From: Adiantum capillus-veneris
Lineage: Eukaryota; Streptophyta; Polypodiopsida; Polypodiales; Pteridaceae
Direction of reading: 5' to 3'
NCBI GenBank assembly: GCA_014529385.2
Contig: CM043969.1
Location: 28,726,946-28,790,945 of the forward strand
Length of the DNA: 64,000 nt
A program made the translations under genes and the position numbers. The notes under the pieces were generated by a model, which was not told the origin of the DNA, did not search any database, and saw only the letters and a list, made by a program, of their open reading frames with translations. Shown here piece by piece: positions 35,319-47,667 of the stretch (position 1 is its first letter; every line of letters starts with the position of its first letter).

Positions 35319-35945
35319 ATGCACACACCTGAAAAGCTTAAAATTGATTCTTTGAACAAAAAATTCTTGCATGAATTTAGTAAAGGTGTTGAGATATCAC
35401 CAAAGGTGGAAAAGACTGTTAGGTTTGCAAATGATTCTACATCCAATTCCACAAGTGTGCAATCATTGACGAGTTTAAGGGACACATCAAACCGAATGAT
35501 GTTAGCATTGTATGGCACCCATAATTCATATGCACACTATGTAGACCAAAAAGGAAAATTGTACAAAAAGGATCAACCTGTGTTTGGACGGCCCACATAC
35601 CAACTCATAGAAGTGCGTCCAGTGATAGATTAGAAAGGATGGTTCATTTCAGAGGAAAAAATCTATTATAGCCCATCCTCTCTAGAGCTGAAGGATATTA
35701 GCCGAGTGAACTCAGAAATTTGTTCAGAGCCAAATTCTCCTCCATTGGAAATCAAGCTTCGATGTTGTGACCAACAAGCATATGCTTCGACCAAAACAGT
35801 CGTAGATATAGACGAGAGTCTAGCATCTATGATGCCTTGGGTCTTGAAGCCACAGAACCTCATATCATAGGAGACCCATGGGATAGACAATATCAAGGCA
35901 AAGATAATGCTTTCTACAGCTTGACTTGGGGAATAATTTGTCATG
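35319..35945 (+). pseudogene. N1 coding region part 2: domain B, apparent copy of domain A
   Basis: MLALYG, then an FGRPTY segment, LELKDIS and, after a stop at about 35631-35633 and a frame change near 35850, EPHIIGDPWDRQYQGKDNAF. This follows domain A in order (ILELYG; CKLKDE; EANLIGEP...RYKGQDEAL). Two related domains in one element suggest an internal duplication followed by divergence. By eye only. Confidence 0.55.
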
Positions 35946-36111
35946 TTTCAAGGAGATACATAGGAAACTATGTAGAAGGTTTACAGATGCCAAATGTCAA
36001 TAGTGCTACCCAAAGTGTACCTTCACAATCCCAGAAGGTGAGAATAAAACAGAGCCAAACAATTTTGAACTCTTACAATGAAGCAGGCTATAGTGATCAC
36101 CAGAAAGTACA

Positions 36112-37410
36112 ATGGATCTTCTCAGATCAAAGGTTAACCAGATGCAGGCAGACAATGCTCAACAATTGCAAAAAAGTGTAGTATTACAGTCAATGGAGCC
36201 AACATTTATTGAAGCGGGTGATCAAAGCAAAGAAAATGCAGAAAAAGCTCAACCCAAGGACACTGCCACAACAGAATCAATCAATACAAAAAGAAATCCT
36301 GGGAAGATCAAGTGCAACATTGTTGGTGAAAACGAAGAAAAGATGTCAAGAAAAGTAAAGCTTGATTTTCAGTTAGACAAGAACCTCATGTCTTTTCGCA
36401 CTTGGAAAAGATGTGGCCAACCACAGCTAGAAGATGCTCCTGAATTTGTGAGCATATCAAGAAACAAACAAGCAGAATGCTGGGGAATCATTTCCACCAC
36501 CATTGAAGTAAGTTCACAGATCATCATAGCTCAATTCCATGTGATCACAGCAAAATATATGCCAGACGACATCATCATGGGAATGCCAATGTCTCAGAAG
36601 ATGTCAGAGATACAGAATGTAAACATGATAGAGTCATCACAGACAACTAAGAATGAAGACCAACAAAGGTCATCCGCGGACGACAGTACAAAGTCCTCAA
36701 GTACAATTCAAATGGAAGATCTTATTGAAGATGATTCATCTCCATCGAGCAAAACTTCATAAAAGCTTAAAGCAAATCAGGCAATAGCAAGTGCAAATCA
36801 AACAGAACAAAGAGCAATCATAGAAGCTATTGAGCAGAGAATGCCATCAAAACCAGAAGTTAAGAAGAACAAGGTTGCAGACAACCAGGAAGCAATAGGA
36901 AGTCCAAAGACCAATCACTCATTGCTAGTAGCTGAATCAACCGATGAAAGTCAGATTGAAAATCATAATCTCAAACCACCCTCCATAGAGACACAGTTAG
37001 ATCAAGATGAGACCATGGCAAAATCAAGACAAAGATCTTCAGTAGAACCAGCAATGAGAATAGTTATAGTTCTCAGCAGTACAAAAGGAGCAAGTGTCAG
37101 ATGCAATGCTCTACTAGATAAAGAAGCAAATTACAATATGGTTGCAGACAACATCCACAGTATTCTAGAGATTACTCAGGACAAGCCAGGTAACATAAAA
37201 ATCATGGGTAAGGCTACATGTCAAAAAGAGATGGTCGCTACGCTTAGCATCCAAAATCATGAAGAGCAGGTAAAGTTTCAGGTGAAGTCTTCAAAGGAAA
37301 TGCTTGCAAATGTCATCATTGGACATCAGTGGTTAGACCAACACAAGGCCTACAAAGAAGATAAAATGCTAATACTCTCTTTTCCAAGACGTAGCCAGCA
37401 ACATTTATAG
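36112..37410 (+). pseudogene. N1 coding region part 3: two retropepsin-like segments without catalytic triad
   Basis: One frame with a single TAA (36760-36762). Segment 1 ends with IIAQFHVITAKYMPDDIIMGMP, resembling the F-x-V...D-x-I-[IL]-G end of a retropepsin. Segment 2 has CNALLDKEANYNMV where an active protease has ALLDSGA, then ...NVIIGHQWLDQH. The fold pattern is present but the D-[ST]-G triad reads D-K-E, so proteolysis is unlikely. The linkers are rich in Lys, Glu, Ser and Gln. Confidence 0.6.
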
Positions 37411-37419
37411 GTACTATTA

Positions 37420-38297
37420 ATGCTAGATTTGGAGTTGCAGAAGTCACAAGAATCAAAGACAAATCTTTCAGACAAAGGTAAAGCTAAAGTGGACCCTCCA
37501 CTTATTAGCAAAGAAGGTATGACATTATATGCCTCTACATCAAAGAACCCTCATGGATCAGCTTCTTCAAGCAATTCAAGCATTCAAAACTTCAAATCAA
37601 TTGCTGACCCAACTGAACCCTCTAAGGAGACACCCAGAAAAGCAAATATATATCAGCCAAAGTACTCGTGAAAGCAAAGGAAAGTCAAGCAAGTGTTTGT
37701 TTCGAGCAATTTAGTCAAATTCAATGATCCAATTTGGATTAAGGATAGGAAATCAACACAGAAAGACAAACACATGGGATGGATAGCATCACAGTGGAGC
37801 TTAAAGGAATAGGAGTACTATGGAGGTAATAGACATATATGGGTACCAAAATCGCAGGTTAGAGCATATGAAGTAACTTCAAGTCCCTCCTAGGAAAGAA
37901 GACAAGGTATCAACCTCGACAATGTCCTAGGATACCTAAGCAGCAGGTATACGAAAAAGCAACATTGAAAGATGGTAAAGTCAACCACAACTCTCAAGAG
38001 GATACAGAAAAGAGACGGATCTCAAAGAATCTTCCTCTTGGACAAGGATTCTACACAGGCTATACAAAGATTTGGCTACCAATCAACCGAAAGCCAGCTG
38101 CAACTACATCAGACTTGCATGACGATCTCAAGAACTCAACAAGACCTAAAGTGAAGCAAAGTCAACAAAGGAGTTACAAAGGTCATCAAAAGGTTTGGAT
38201 TCCTAAGTCTTCCAATGCTCCTAGTCAAAAGCCAAATGCCGACAGTGAACAAAGGCCTACAACAACATCAAAGACTCCTTACAACAGGCCCAATTAG
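37420..38297 (+). pseudogene. N1 coding region part 4: repeated W-[IVL]-P tail
   Basis: A polar, basic, Ser/Lys/Gln-rich region, broken by stops near 37671 and 37809. It repeats a short aromatic motif: HIWVPKSQ (about 37836), KIWLPINR (about 38067) and KVWIPKSS (about 38191), with a related IWIKD near 37730. Similar WVPK phrases occur between gag and protease of some copia polyproteins. Function unknown. Confidence 0.5.
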
Positions 38298-39466
38298 AGA
38301 ATCAAACAAATAATGGAGTCTTCACAATCAAAGAAGGACAACCCAACCAACGTGAATGCAGATTCAAAGATAATAAAATAGGTATGGCAAAAGAAACCTT
38401 CAATGCCAACTTGGTCCTTCACTAATCCTCTTTTTGAGGATTCAAGCTTACTTTTACTTGAAGAAATGCTTGTAGTAAGCACAAGAATTTAAAAAGTCAA
38501 GTCGCCAAGGTGCAAAAAACACTCTTTGGCATAGTCAAAGTGGGGCTGCTGAGCCATGAAATGAGCAAAGCATTAGTCCCAAAGCTTCAAGTCATATTAA
38601 ACTCTATGCTAAGGATCGTAGTTATTAGGCTTACGCTCAAGCTAGAAGAATTGAGCATATCTATGTCATGTCGCTCATGCTGGATGAGATGAGCATAAGA
38701 GTCGAAGTCTATTAACTTACAATTGGTGGAGTGTCGTAGAGTCCAACACTCACGCACAGTGCACAATAAGATGAAAGCACATATCCTCGTCAACAAAAAC
38801 CATTCTTAAAGGGTTCTAGCTTGCAAAGCCATGTCATATGCTTTTATAGCTACACCATCTTTCTGAAGATCCCCTCAAAATATTTCTTGCACAGCATATT
38901 GTTTTTCATGCATTTTTGTGTATGCATAAATAGGATGTCCCATCATCGGACATATGCATTAGACACTTTCTTTTGCTTCCACCTATGCACCTTGAATGGA
39001 CTACAACATGCAAACCAATGTTCCATCATGCTGCCCTTTCATATTTGCTACCTTTTTAATTCCATATCTATCAGCAAATAATCCCTTGAGTACTTTATTA
39101 ATATTTTCCATGCTAATAAGTACTCCAATAATGCACGTATCCCAAAGGCACTTTTTTTTCCACTGGATTTTTTTCCTTTGATCATCCAAGTATTAGACCC
39201 TAATCATTCTACTTCCCTTGTACATACTTTTCATAAATAAACATCAGTCTCATCAGTACGCTATTACAACAGACAAATGCAACATCGTCTCTCACATCAC
39301 ATAGATTTGGACCAATGAAGATGCTGCAACAAATTGAACCTCATCAACAAATTCAACGACAAATGAAGACAATTAGCCCATCAACAATCAATCAAAACCT
39401 TCCACAGCCTTCACGGACACTTTTCAACAGTGCCCGAGTACGAGCACTAAAATAGGAAGGGGGGAA
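38298..39466 (+). other. N1 3' untranslated stretch
   Basis: No coding signal in either strand. It ends in a polypurine tract directly before the 3' LTR. Confidence 0.5.
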
Positions 39467-40376
39467 TGTTAACTGAGTCAACGTTAGTTGACACAAGCTG
39501 CTAAAGACCGAAGACATACGAATGCACATCGAGGATGAATGCAAAGAAGTAGTAAGCACATTTTCCACGTTTTTCCAAAATGGTTACGTATTGTAAATTC
39601 CCAATTTATTTCAAGCCGTTGTAATATTTTAATGTGTTATGGGCTCAATGGGAGTTCCAAATTGTAAAGAATAGGTCACTTACTGTGCCTAGGTTGCAGA
39701 ATCAGTAAGTGGTGAGCCCTAAAGGCCTTGGGTTCCCGGACATTGCATATATTTAACCTAGGTATATAAGGTAGTGTGTTAAAAAAATTAGGATTCTCAA
39801 GTCATTTGTTGAGAGCACTCTTTGGTGAGAGCTCTTGAGGTGTGTGGCTATGGATTTCTTGAGCTTCTCCTTGCTCATGAGACTTGATTAACACTAATCA
39901 ATGATTCATTGTCTCTCACTATGCCTCTCTCTTACCTCTTATGATTGCCTATGATGCTTAGATTAACTAGATCTTAACTAATTAGCGGTTAATCTCTCTC
40001 TAATCTTGTGTGATTGCCCTCTTTTGCTTGTGTGTGCATGTAGGTTTGATTGCAGTGTGGTGCTCGATAGAGCTATGTGTGTGTGCTTGCAATTAGTGTG
40101 TTGTATGATAGGATTAGTGTTGTGTGCGTTTTGCAATCGTAGTGTGTGTGATTGGGTTGATTAGAGGTGAAGAGAAGTGGATATGGAGATTGCCCTTCAT
40201 TGCGGCTTAGCTCCTCCATTGGCCAAGAAGCTCACCTCGTAGAGTTAACCATTTGTGTTTCCACGATTAGCTCACTAACCGAGTGTGTGTTTCCATGCCC
40301 TGGCTAGGTAGCTCATCCCTCCGGATTGATAATTTTGTTGGTCATTGGAGCTATTGCAACGATGGAACCCCCAACA
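39467..40376 (+). repeat. N1 3' LTR
   Basis: Matches 30945-31866, lacking a short stretch (TAAAGATTGGAGT region) and carrying scattered substitutions. Confidence 0.93.
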
Positions 40377-40609
40377 CTTAATAATGGGGTCTTGCCTACG
40401 GATTTACCACTATTGAGCCATAAGAAGTCCGAAAGGAGCTAGCCCTAAAAAAATTTGCAATATTAGACCCACTCCACTACTCTCTATAATTAACCACTTC
40501 GATCTGTGGGTGTATACTTAAGTTTCGATTTTCAAAGGCTAAGAAGAGTAGCAACTAACGTTTTGAATTGCCAAAGCATACACTAAGTAAGTACACAAAT
40601 TTTGTTAAC

Positions 40610-42050
40610 ATGGCTGACAATAACCAAGAGAGTAGAATGAACATTGATAACTTTGATTTTGCACATGAAGGTGCTAATGATGATGCTCCCATGTTTGTCA
40701 ATTATCTTGTTACTAGGTTGTAGCAAGCTATGGGCAATCCTGCCTTGCAAGCCAAAGTTACTCAACAACTTCGCGCTTATGGGATTACCCTTCCTCTCCA
40801 AGAGGAGAGAGAGCTTAGGAGGCCTCTTGAAGAGACTCCCAAAAGAAGACTCTCTCCCATACGAGAGGAGGAATCTAAAGAGCAAGAAAGTAATGAAACT
40901 TTATAAGATCTTCGGAAGATGTGGCTCCACGAAGACGGCGGTCTAGACGATCGCCAATCCTCCCAAGAGGAAAAGACAACACACAGTCCTTCTCCTCGTC
41001 ACTCCAAAAGGGAAGAGAGGAAACAAAGGAAAAAAAGGGCAAGAAAGAGGTCACCCTCTTCTCCTTCTTCTTCACCTTCCTCTTCTTCCGATGAAAGCTA
41101 TGGCTATTCTCCTAGAGAAGACAAGAGGGGAGGACATCGCAAAACATACCCTGCATGGCGAAGGTCATAAAAGCTCAAGAAGTTCAAAGAGGGAGGAAAA
41201 AGTATCTCTTTTCTCACCTATGATGGCACCTTTGGTGCCACCAACAAAGTATTGGCCTTCATCCAGAAATTTGATGTGGCCTTTGGAGACGAGGGCTTCA
41301 CGGAGTCCTCAAAGCTACGCCATGTAGCTATGCACTTCCAAAAATCGACTCGTCAATGGTGGGCTAGCCTTTGTGGAAATGGAGAAGCCCCAAAGACATG
41401 GAAAACTCTACAAGTTTCCATCATGAATCAATGCCTTGCAAATGATGCAAAGGACAAAGTGCTCACCGAAAGGCCCAGTTTGAAGCTTCTCTCTTATGAG
41501 TCTATCCACAAGTACGTAGACAATATTTGGGACTTACATCTCAAGGCTATTGTCTTCCAAAAGATAGGTTTTGCCGAGCAAAGTACCAATTTTGTGCGGA
41601 ATTACCTAAAGAGATGGCCGAGTATGTCAACTCCCAACGGCCTGGTTCTATTACCGAAGTAATCCACCACACCATGGTTTCTTCGCGCATCAATTTTCAA
41701 CAAGGGGCTAGACGGAATGTCAAGCCCATGGAAAATAAAGACAAAAATGATGCAAAGGGAAAAATCAATGCCCAAAATTCTTCCCAAGGCAATTCCAACA
41801 ACAACAACAACAACAATCGGTCCAAGGAGAAGGAAGTTTACAAAGGCAAAAACAAACTCTCTCCTGAAGAGCTTGAGCTTTTGGCAAGGACCATAAGTGT
41901 TTTAAGTGTGGGGAGCAAGGACATGGCTATCGTTCTTGCCCCAAGAAAAATGCTTGCAATGAGACTCCTAGGGCTTCCACCATCGAAGCTCCAAAAGAGG
42001 ATGCTCATTGCAAAGGTGCACCACCTCTCTCCTATGCTTGGGAAAAGGTA
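40610..42050 (+). pseudogene. G3 gag
   Basis: The ATG at 40610 begins MADNNQESRM. A stop occurs near 40721 and another near 40903. A basic, Ser-rich segment (40940-41100) precedes the gag core (41252-41662), with VLAFIQKFDVAF, HFQKSTRQWWASL and VLTERPSLKLLS. The frame changes near 41580, followed by an Asn-rich spacer (about 41795-41815) and a broken knuckle near 41900-41950. Confidence 0.8.
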
Positions 42051-43910
42051 AGGGAGCATGATGCCTTCCTCTTGTTTGACCCTGGCTCTACTCACAACTT
42101 CATATCAATAGAGTTGGGCCACCAAGTTGGGCATTCAAGCTTTTGAGATGGGAGATGTTGTAACGGGAGACACTGCTTTCAAGGGATAACGAGCCTTCGT
42201 TACTCCCTTGATTGGGAAGTTGAGGCTCCATGTCCAAAGCTATATCGACAAAGAAGACTTTTTCATCTCTCCTCTCAAACATGAGGATGCTATTCTAGGG
42301 GCACCATGGTTCAACCGCATGGCTGCCAACATGAAGTTCCCTGAAAGGAGAATCTACTTCACCTATAGGGGAAATAACATCTATATAGATTCTAGTGAAT
42401 GTGGTCGTACTATACCACTTGTAAATCCTCCTGCTTTTGATAAATCAGTGAAGAGCTCAGTTTCTGCGTACATGATTTTTGTCAAAGAGTCCTTAAAAGA
42501 TCCTAATGTTTCATCAAATGTAGATGGTAGGAATCAAGAAGAGTTAGACTTGTCTAATTTTCTAAACGGATTCCAAGATGTGTTCATTGATGATATCCCT
42601 ATGGACTTACCTCCAAAACGAGGGGATGATGACCTTCACATTGAGCTCCTTCCAGAAAGCTCACCACCTAACAAGCCTCCTTATCAAGTTTCTCAAGATC
42701 AACAAGAGGAGATCATGAGACAAGTACAATAATTGGTTGACAAAGGGGTGGTGAGGCCTAGCTCCTCTCCCTTTTGTTATCCAATCCTTTTAGTGCAAAA
42801 GAAAGATGGTACATACCTTATGTGTGTGGACTATCGAGCACTACACCATATCACCATCAAAAACAGATTTCACGTGCCTTAGGTAGAAGATCTGTTTGAT
42901 AAGGTACAAGGCTCCACCTACTTCAGTATGATTGACCTTAAAAGTGGCTACAATCAAATAAGGATAGTGGATGAAGATATCCTAAAGACCGCGTTTCACA
43001 CAACATTTGGTCTTTATGAATATCTAACCGTGCCTTTTGGCTTGACTAATGCACCTGCCACGTTCAATCGATTAATGGAGAAAATCTTGAGACCCTACCG
43101 CAAATTCATTGGAGTGTTCTTTGATGATATCATCATCTACTCCAAGTCCTTGGAGGAACATAAGCAACAACTCCAAGTGATTTTTCAAGCATTGAGGGAG
43201 AACAAGCTTTTTCTCAACCAAAAGAAAAGTGAATTTTTCCTCATGAAGATTCAATCTTATGTCATATTATCTCTCAAGATGGTATCCGGATGGATCCATC
43301 AAAGTTAGAGGTAATAAAAGCATGGCCTAATCCAAAGAATCTACATGAGCTAAGAAGCTTTATTGGTATGTTTGCATACTATAGATGCTTCATATAAAAA
43401 TTCTCTCAAATAGCAGGACCATTACATGACTTAACAAAGAAGAACGTTAAGTATTTATGGACTGCTAAGGAGAAAAATGCTTTTGACAAGCTCAAAGAGA
43501 AGCTTACCTCCCAACCAATCCTCATGCTTTTGGATCTCTGAAAGCCATTTGAGGTCCAATGTGATGCTTGTGGTGATTGCCTTGGAGCAGTCTTGCTTCA
43601 AGAAGGGCATGCCATAGCATATGAGAGCCGAAGGCTCAATACAGACAAACGTGTCTTAGGCATTTATGAGAAATAGCTATTAGCTGTTCTACATGCCCTA
43701 GACACATGGAAGCACTATTTATTGGGGACTCCATTTATTCTATGAGCCGACCACCAAAGTCTCAAGTACGTCATGATGCAAACCAAGCCTTCCGACAAAC
43801 AAATGAGGTGGAAAATTTTTCTTTCGCAATTTAATTTTCATATTGCTCACATTGCTGGTAAGCACAATCAAGTGGCCAATGCACTTTCACGACGATCAAA
43901 AGTTAATGCG
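42050..43910 (+). pseudogene. G3 protease, reverse transcriptase and RNase H
   Basis: Protease: LFDPGSTHNFIS (about 42075-42110), with DPG in place of DSG, and DAILGAPWF (about 42287). Reverse transcriptase: PSSSPF near 42760, MCVDYRAL, FSMIDLKSGYNQI (42920-42960), [12 protein letters not shown] and the catalytic FFDDI (about 43120). RNase H: CDACGDCLGAVLLQEG (43562-43610), ALDTWKHYLLG and HNQVANALSRRS (about 43865-43900). Stops at 42730, 42880, 43306 and elsewhere. Confidence 0.9.
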
Positions 43911-44029
43911 GTGTCTATAGCAACTCACAATGATCTATTTTCTATGATAGATGAGTATGCTACTGACCCTGACTTAAGAGACAAAATGTCAGCCCTTGCT
44001 TTGGGAAAGAAACAGGAACCATTCACCTT

Positions 44030-45345
44030 GTAGGATGGTTATCTTCTCCACAACAATAGGCTATGTGTTACCCACTCCCTTCGTGAGACAGTCATGTATG
44101 AATCCCATGCTCCTTCCTATGCGGGGCATAGAGACATTCAACCTACTCTCCGAGGAGTAGAAACGTACTTCTATTGGCCTACCATGAAAGTGGACATACA
44201 AGAGTATGTTTCAAAATGTGTAGTATGCCAAAATGTATGATAGAGGAAAGCAACCTAGATTACTCCAGCCATTGCCTATCCCAAATTCACCAGGGGAGAG
44301 TATATCCATGGATTTCATCTTTGGATTTCCCAAGTCTATCCATGGGAATATGGACAATAGTCGACAGGTTTAGTAAGCAAGCATACTTTATTCTTGTCAA
44401 AAAGATTATTAAGGTACACCAAATGGCAACTCTCTTCATATCATAGATTTTCAAACACCATAGATTACCAACATCCATCGTGTCAGATAGAGATCCTAAA
44501 ATGACCAACAAATTTTGGAAAGGTCTCTTTGAAAATCTAGGTACCAGATTGATTTCTCTTTGGCCTATCACCCACAAACGGATGACCAAAGTGAGATAGC
44601 CAATCTTATGATACTTGATCTACTAAAGATTTATGTTATAGAAGTAGATTAACGCTCACAATGGGAAAAGTACTTACCTCTTGTAGAGTATGCCTACAAT
44701 AATATTGTACATACTTCTACGGGAAAAGCACCTTTAGAAATAATTGAGGGAAGACCTAAAAGTCCCTTGCTACTTAAAGTACATGGGAAAATCTTTGTTG
44801 CCAATGAGTATAGCCGTGACCTACAAGAATCTTTTCAAAAAATTAAGTAGGCTATATCCATCTCTCAACAAAGGCAAAAAGCTACTGCTGACAAGCACAG
44901 AAGGGCCTTAACGTTCAAAGAAAGAGATTGGGTCTTACTTAAATTTCCCAAGGCTTAATTGAGGCAAACGACGGGCAAAAATCCTACGGGCCATCAAAAG
45001 TATTATGATAAGTTAACAAAAAGATACTATGGTCCTTTCCAAAATTTGAAGCCCATCAATGAGATGGCTTATCAACTCAAGTTGCCCAACCATTGGCTCA
45101 TACACACTGCCTTTTATGTGAGCCTACTTAAGCCCTACAAAGGAGAACCACCAAGTGAACCAATTAATGAAGACCCTCCCAAAATCGAAGACCAAGAAGA
45201 GGTGCTACAACCCGAAGCTATCCTTCGGCATGAAGACAAGGTACTACGACTGGTAATATTATCCAATGATATCTTATTAAGTTCAAAAATTATCCTTTTG
45301 AAGATGCTAGATGGATGTAAGGAATACAACTTAAGGATAGTATGA
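44030..45345 (+). pseudogene. G3 integrase and C-terminal domain
   Basis: The zinc-binding HHCC region (HAPSYAGHRDI, CVVCQNV) is at 44105-44240, then a broken catalytic core ([10 protein letters not shown] near 44310, IVSDRDPKM near 44478) and AYNNIVHTSTGKAP near 44692. The last frame (44959-45345) has RYYGPFQ and PNHWLIHTAFYVSLLKPY, typical of the region after the core; a chromodomain is not clear. Confidence 0.85.
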
Positions 45346-45712
45346 ACCTTGTCAATGCTTACAATGCCACATTAGAGTAAGCAAATGTACAACTTTCTTT
45401 TAAATGACCAATGTTTCATGTCTTATAAGACTAGTTCTCTTTTCATTGTGCACAAATTTAATAGTATGCATGCTTAGAATCATGTTTGTGATGACGATGT
45501 CTCTCAAACACCAAGTAGAATCTGTCACTCTACTTGGGAGAATGAAATGGACTAACAAGCATACATACTTGCGACAGCTATGTCTCCCAAGCACCAAATG
45601 GATCCATCTTGGAAAGATGTCGTAGAGTAAAAAGGGAAAATTGACTAATGACTTGGGCTTTATCTCTTCTACCTCATAGTCGAGGACGACTATGATTTCA
45701 AGAGAGAGGTAA

Positions 45713-47005
45713 TGTCATAAAATCTAATATCTAACCAACCGAAATGATTTTCTCATATTAAATTGATCATTTAATTTGGAAGAATAAACGAGAACAAGGG
45801 TTAGGATATAGACATGTGCTTAAGATCTATCTCAACACGGGGGCCAATGGTAGGGCCCAAATGAGAGATGATATGTCAAAGAGCAAGGCTAACCAATGGA
45901 ACTCAAAGACCTGAGGGTTAGCTTCGTTGAAGGCCTCCAATAGTTAGTGTTAAAAGTCCGGTTGAGGGGCTTGAGGTGTCACAAACGTCAAATCTTATCC
46001 CTACAAAGAGGGGGTGAGCCATGCAAGTAGGGGGGGTGGTTGCTTGACCACTCTCTCTCCCAAAGGGCACCCCTTGGTCAAGAGGCGAGTGGGACACATG
46101 TCAAGTCCCTAGCTAGGTTACCCTCGAGTAGTGTCCAAAGCCTATTGGCTGGCCTCCCAAGGGGTCCAATGATAATTAAGTAGATTTAACTAATTATTTT
46201 AGCATTTATCAAGTCCTCTCTCTTGAAGGGGAAAGGGGGACACTTGTCCCAAGACTAGCATGCTTGCTTGATATGCCTCTTGCTTGTGATTGGCTAGGCC
46301 TGGAAGGTCCAATGAGCTTCAAGCATGAGCTACAAGGGGGGGTCAACCAAAGCAAGCTAGGGGGTTGCTTGAGGGGTATACTCTCCCACACACACTCTCA
46401 TTATGTATAGTGCAAAGTGCAAGAGCTCCCTCTCCTTCTCCAAGCAAGTAGAGAGGTTGAGAGCCTACACCAACACTCTTGGCTATGGAATGCAAATCCA
46501 ACCAAGAGCCATGCTTCAATGCTTAAGCTTGCCATCTTCTCCATCTTCATTACTATGCTAGTATGTATGCTAGCAAGAAGAGTGATGATAAGTGAGGAAC
46601 TAATTCTTTCCCCTATGAAATGTTTCTTCTTCCTCTTCCCTACCCTCATTCCCCGCTAGCTCTCTCCACCTTCGGAGGTGTTTAAGGCCTTGGGACTGAG
46701 GCTTGGGATAGTTAATGCTTTTGACAAAAGTTCATGTTATGCTCGTGATGCATGAAGCTTTCCATCTTCATAGCACCACCTAGATCACAAGGAACACAAA
46801 GATTGTATTGTACCAAGTCTCTCTTAATGGGAGAACCTATAATACAAATGCCTATTGGAGGGGGGACCGGCTCCACATAAATCCGGTCCTCAACTGTTTT
46901 CATGTTCTCTAAACTCTCTCTCTTGCAAAAGTATTGTTCGTGCCAAGTTAACTAAATGCTATGTTTATGTTGCTACCATCAATTAAGATCACCCGCTATG
47001 CTCAC
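45713..47005 (+). repeat. G3 3' LTR, main part
   Basis: TGTCATAAAATC... preceded by a purine-rich AAGAGAGAGGTAA. It lacks the 193-bp segment present at 29435-29627 of the 5' copy and has a short G run. It is broken at 47005 by G4 and resumes at 52864. Confidence 0.88.
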
Positions 47006-47658
47006 TGTTATGAGCGCGCATAGAGCTAGAAGAGAGCGAGAGAAGGCGCTCACAATGTACAATAACTTGGGACTTGATGATAGGCTTAATCTTGATTATA
47101 AGACTTAATACTTTATTAAGAGAGCTAGATACAAGACTTTGATTACATGACTTGAGTACAAGACAAGGCTTGATTGCAAGGACAAGACTTGAACATAAGT
47201 CAAGAACTAGAAGAGGGCTTTCCTCATAAGAGCCTCACAACTGGTGTTGGCAAGACTGAGGGCTTGTGGCTCAAGACCCCTATCTATACTAGTGCTTGAG
47301 GAGGTTAGAACTTTCTAGGTTCTTCTTGAGGAGGTTAGAACCTTCTAGAACCTTCTTGATCCTTTTAGTCCTTCGAGAACCTTCTAGATCCTTCTTCAAC
47401 TTTCTAGAGCTTTCCAGAAACTTCTAGATTCTTCCGGAATCTTCTCCATGCTTCTAGAAACTTCTTGATCCTTCTAGTTCTTCTAAAACCTTCTAGATCC
47501 TTCTTCAACTTTCTAGAGCTTTCCAGAAACTTCTAGATTCTTCTGGAATCTTCTCCATGTTTCTAAAAACTTCTAGAATCTTCTAGATCCTTCTAGAGCC
47601 TTCTAGTGATGATGTAGGCGATGATGCAGGCAGTGACTAACTCTCAAGCATCCATGAA
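47006..47658 (-). repeat. G4 3' LTR (element orientation)
   Basis: TGTTATGAGCGCG... on the plus strand. A minus-strand polypurine tract (AAAGGAGGGGG) adjoins the inner end at 47659. It contains a TTCTAGAA-rich block (47290-47610). Confidence 0.93.
47338..47583 (-). promoter_or_regulatory. Heat-shock-element array in G4 3' LTR
   Basis: A four-part site at 47338-47355 and trimers at 47372-47384, 47412-47424, 47432-47444, 47452-47464, 47521-47533, 47541-47553 and 47571-47583. The array is kept in both LTRs despite indels. Confidence 0.65.
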
Positions 47659-47667
47659 CCCCCTCCT

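Larger units (their letters stand above)
30945..40376 (+). mobile_element. N1: non-autonomous LTR element with unusual coding region
   Basis: LTRs of 922 bp (30945-31866) and 910 bp (39467-40376), a perfect CTTAA duplication (30940-30944 and 40377-40381), a GGCGTCGTTGCCGGGGA primer-binding site and a polypurine tract (AGGAAGGGGGGAA) define a complete element of 9.4 kb. No reverse transcriptase, RNase H or integrase motif is present in any frame. In their place 34522-38297 holds a decayed coding region with repeated domains, a zinc knuckle and protease-like folds. This makes it a large retrotransposon derivative that depends on an autonomous partner. Confidence 0.9.

Noticed and set aside
47290-47610. 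Repeated TTCTAGAA block as a CRISPR-like array
   Set aside because: No constant repeat with unique spacers; the block lies inside an LTR and is duplicated in its partner.
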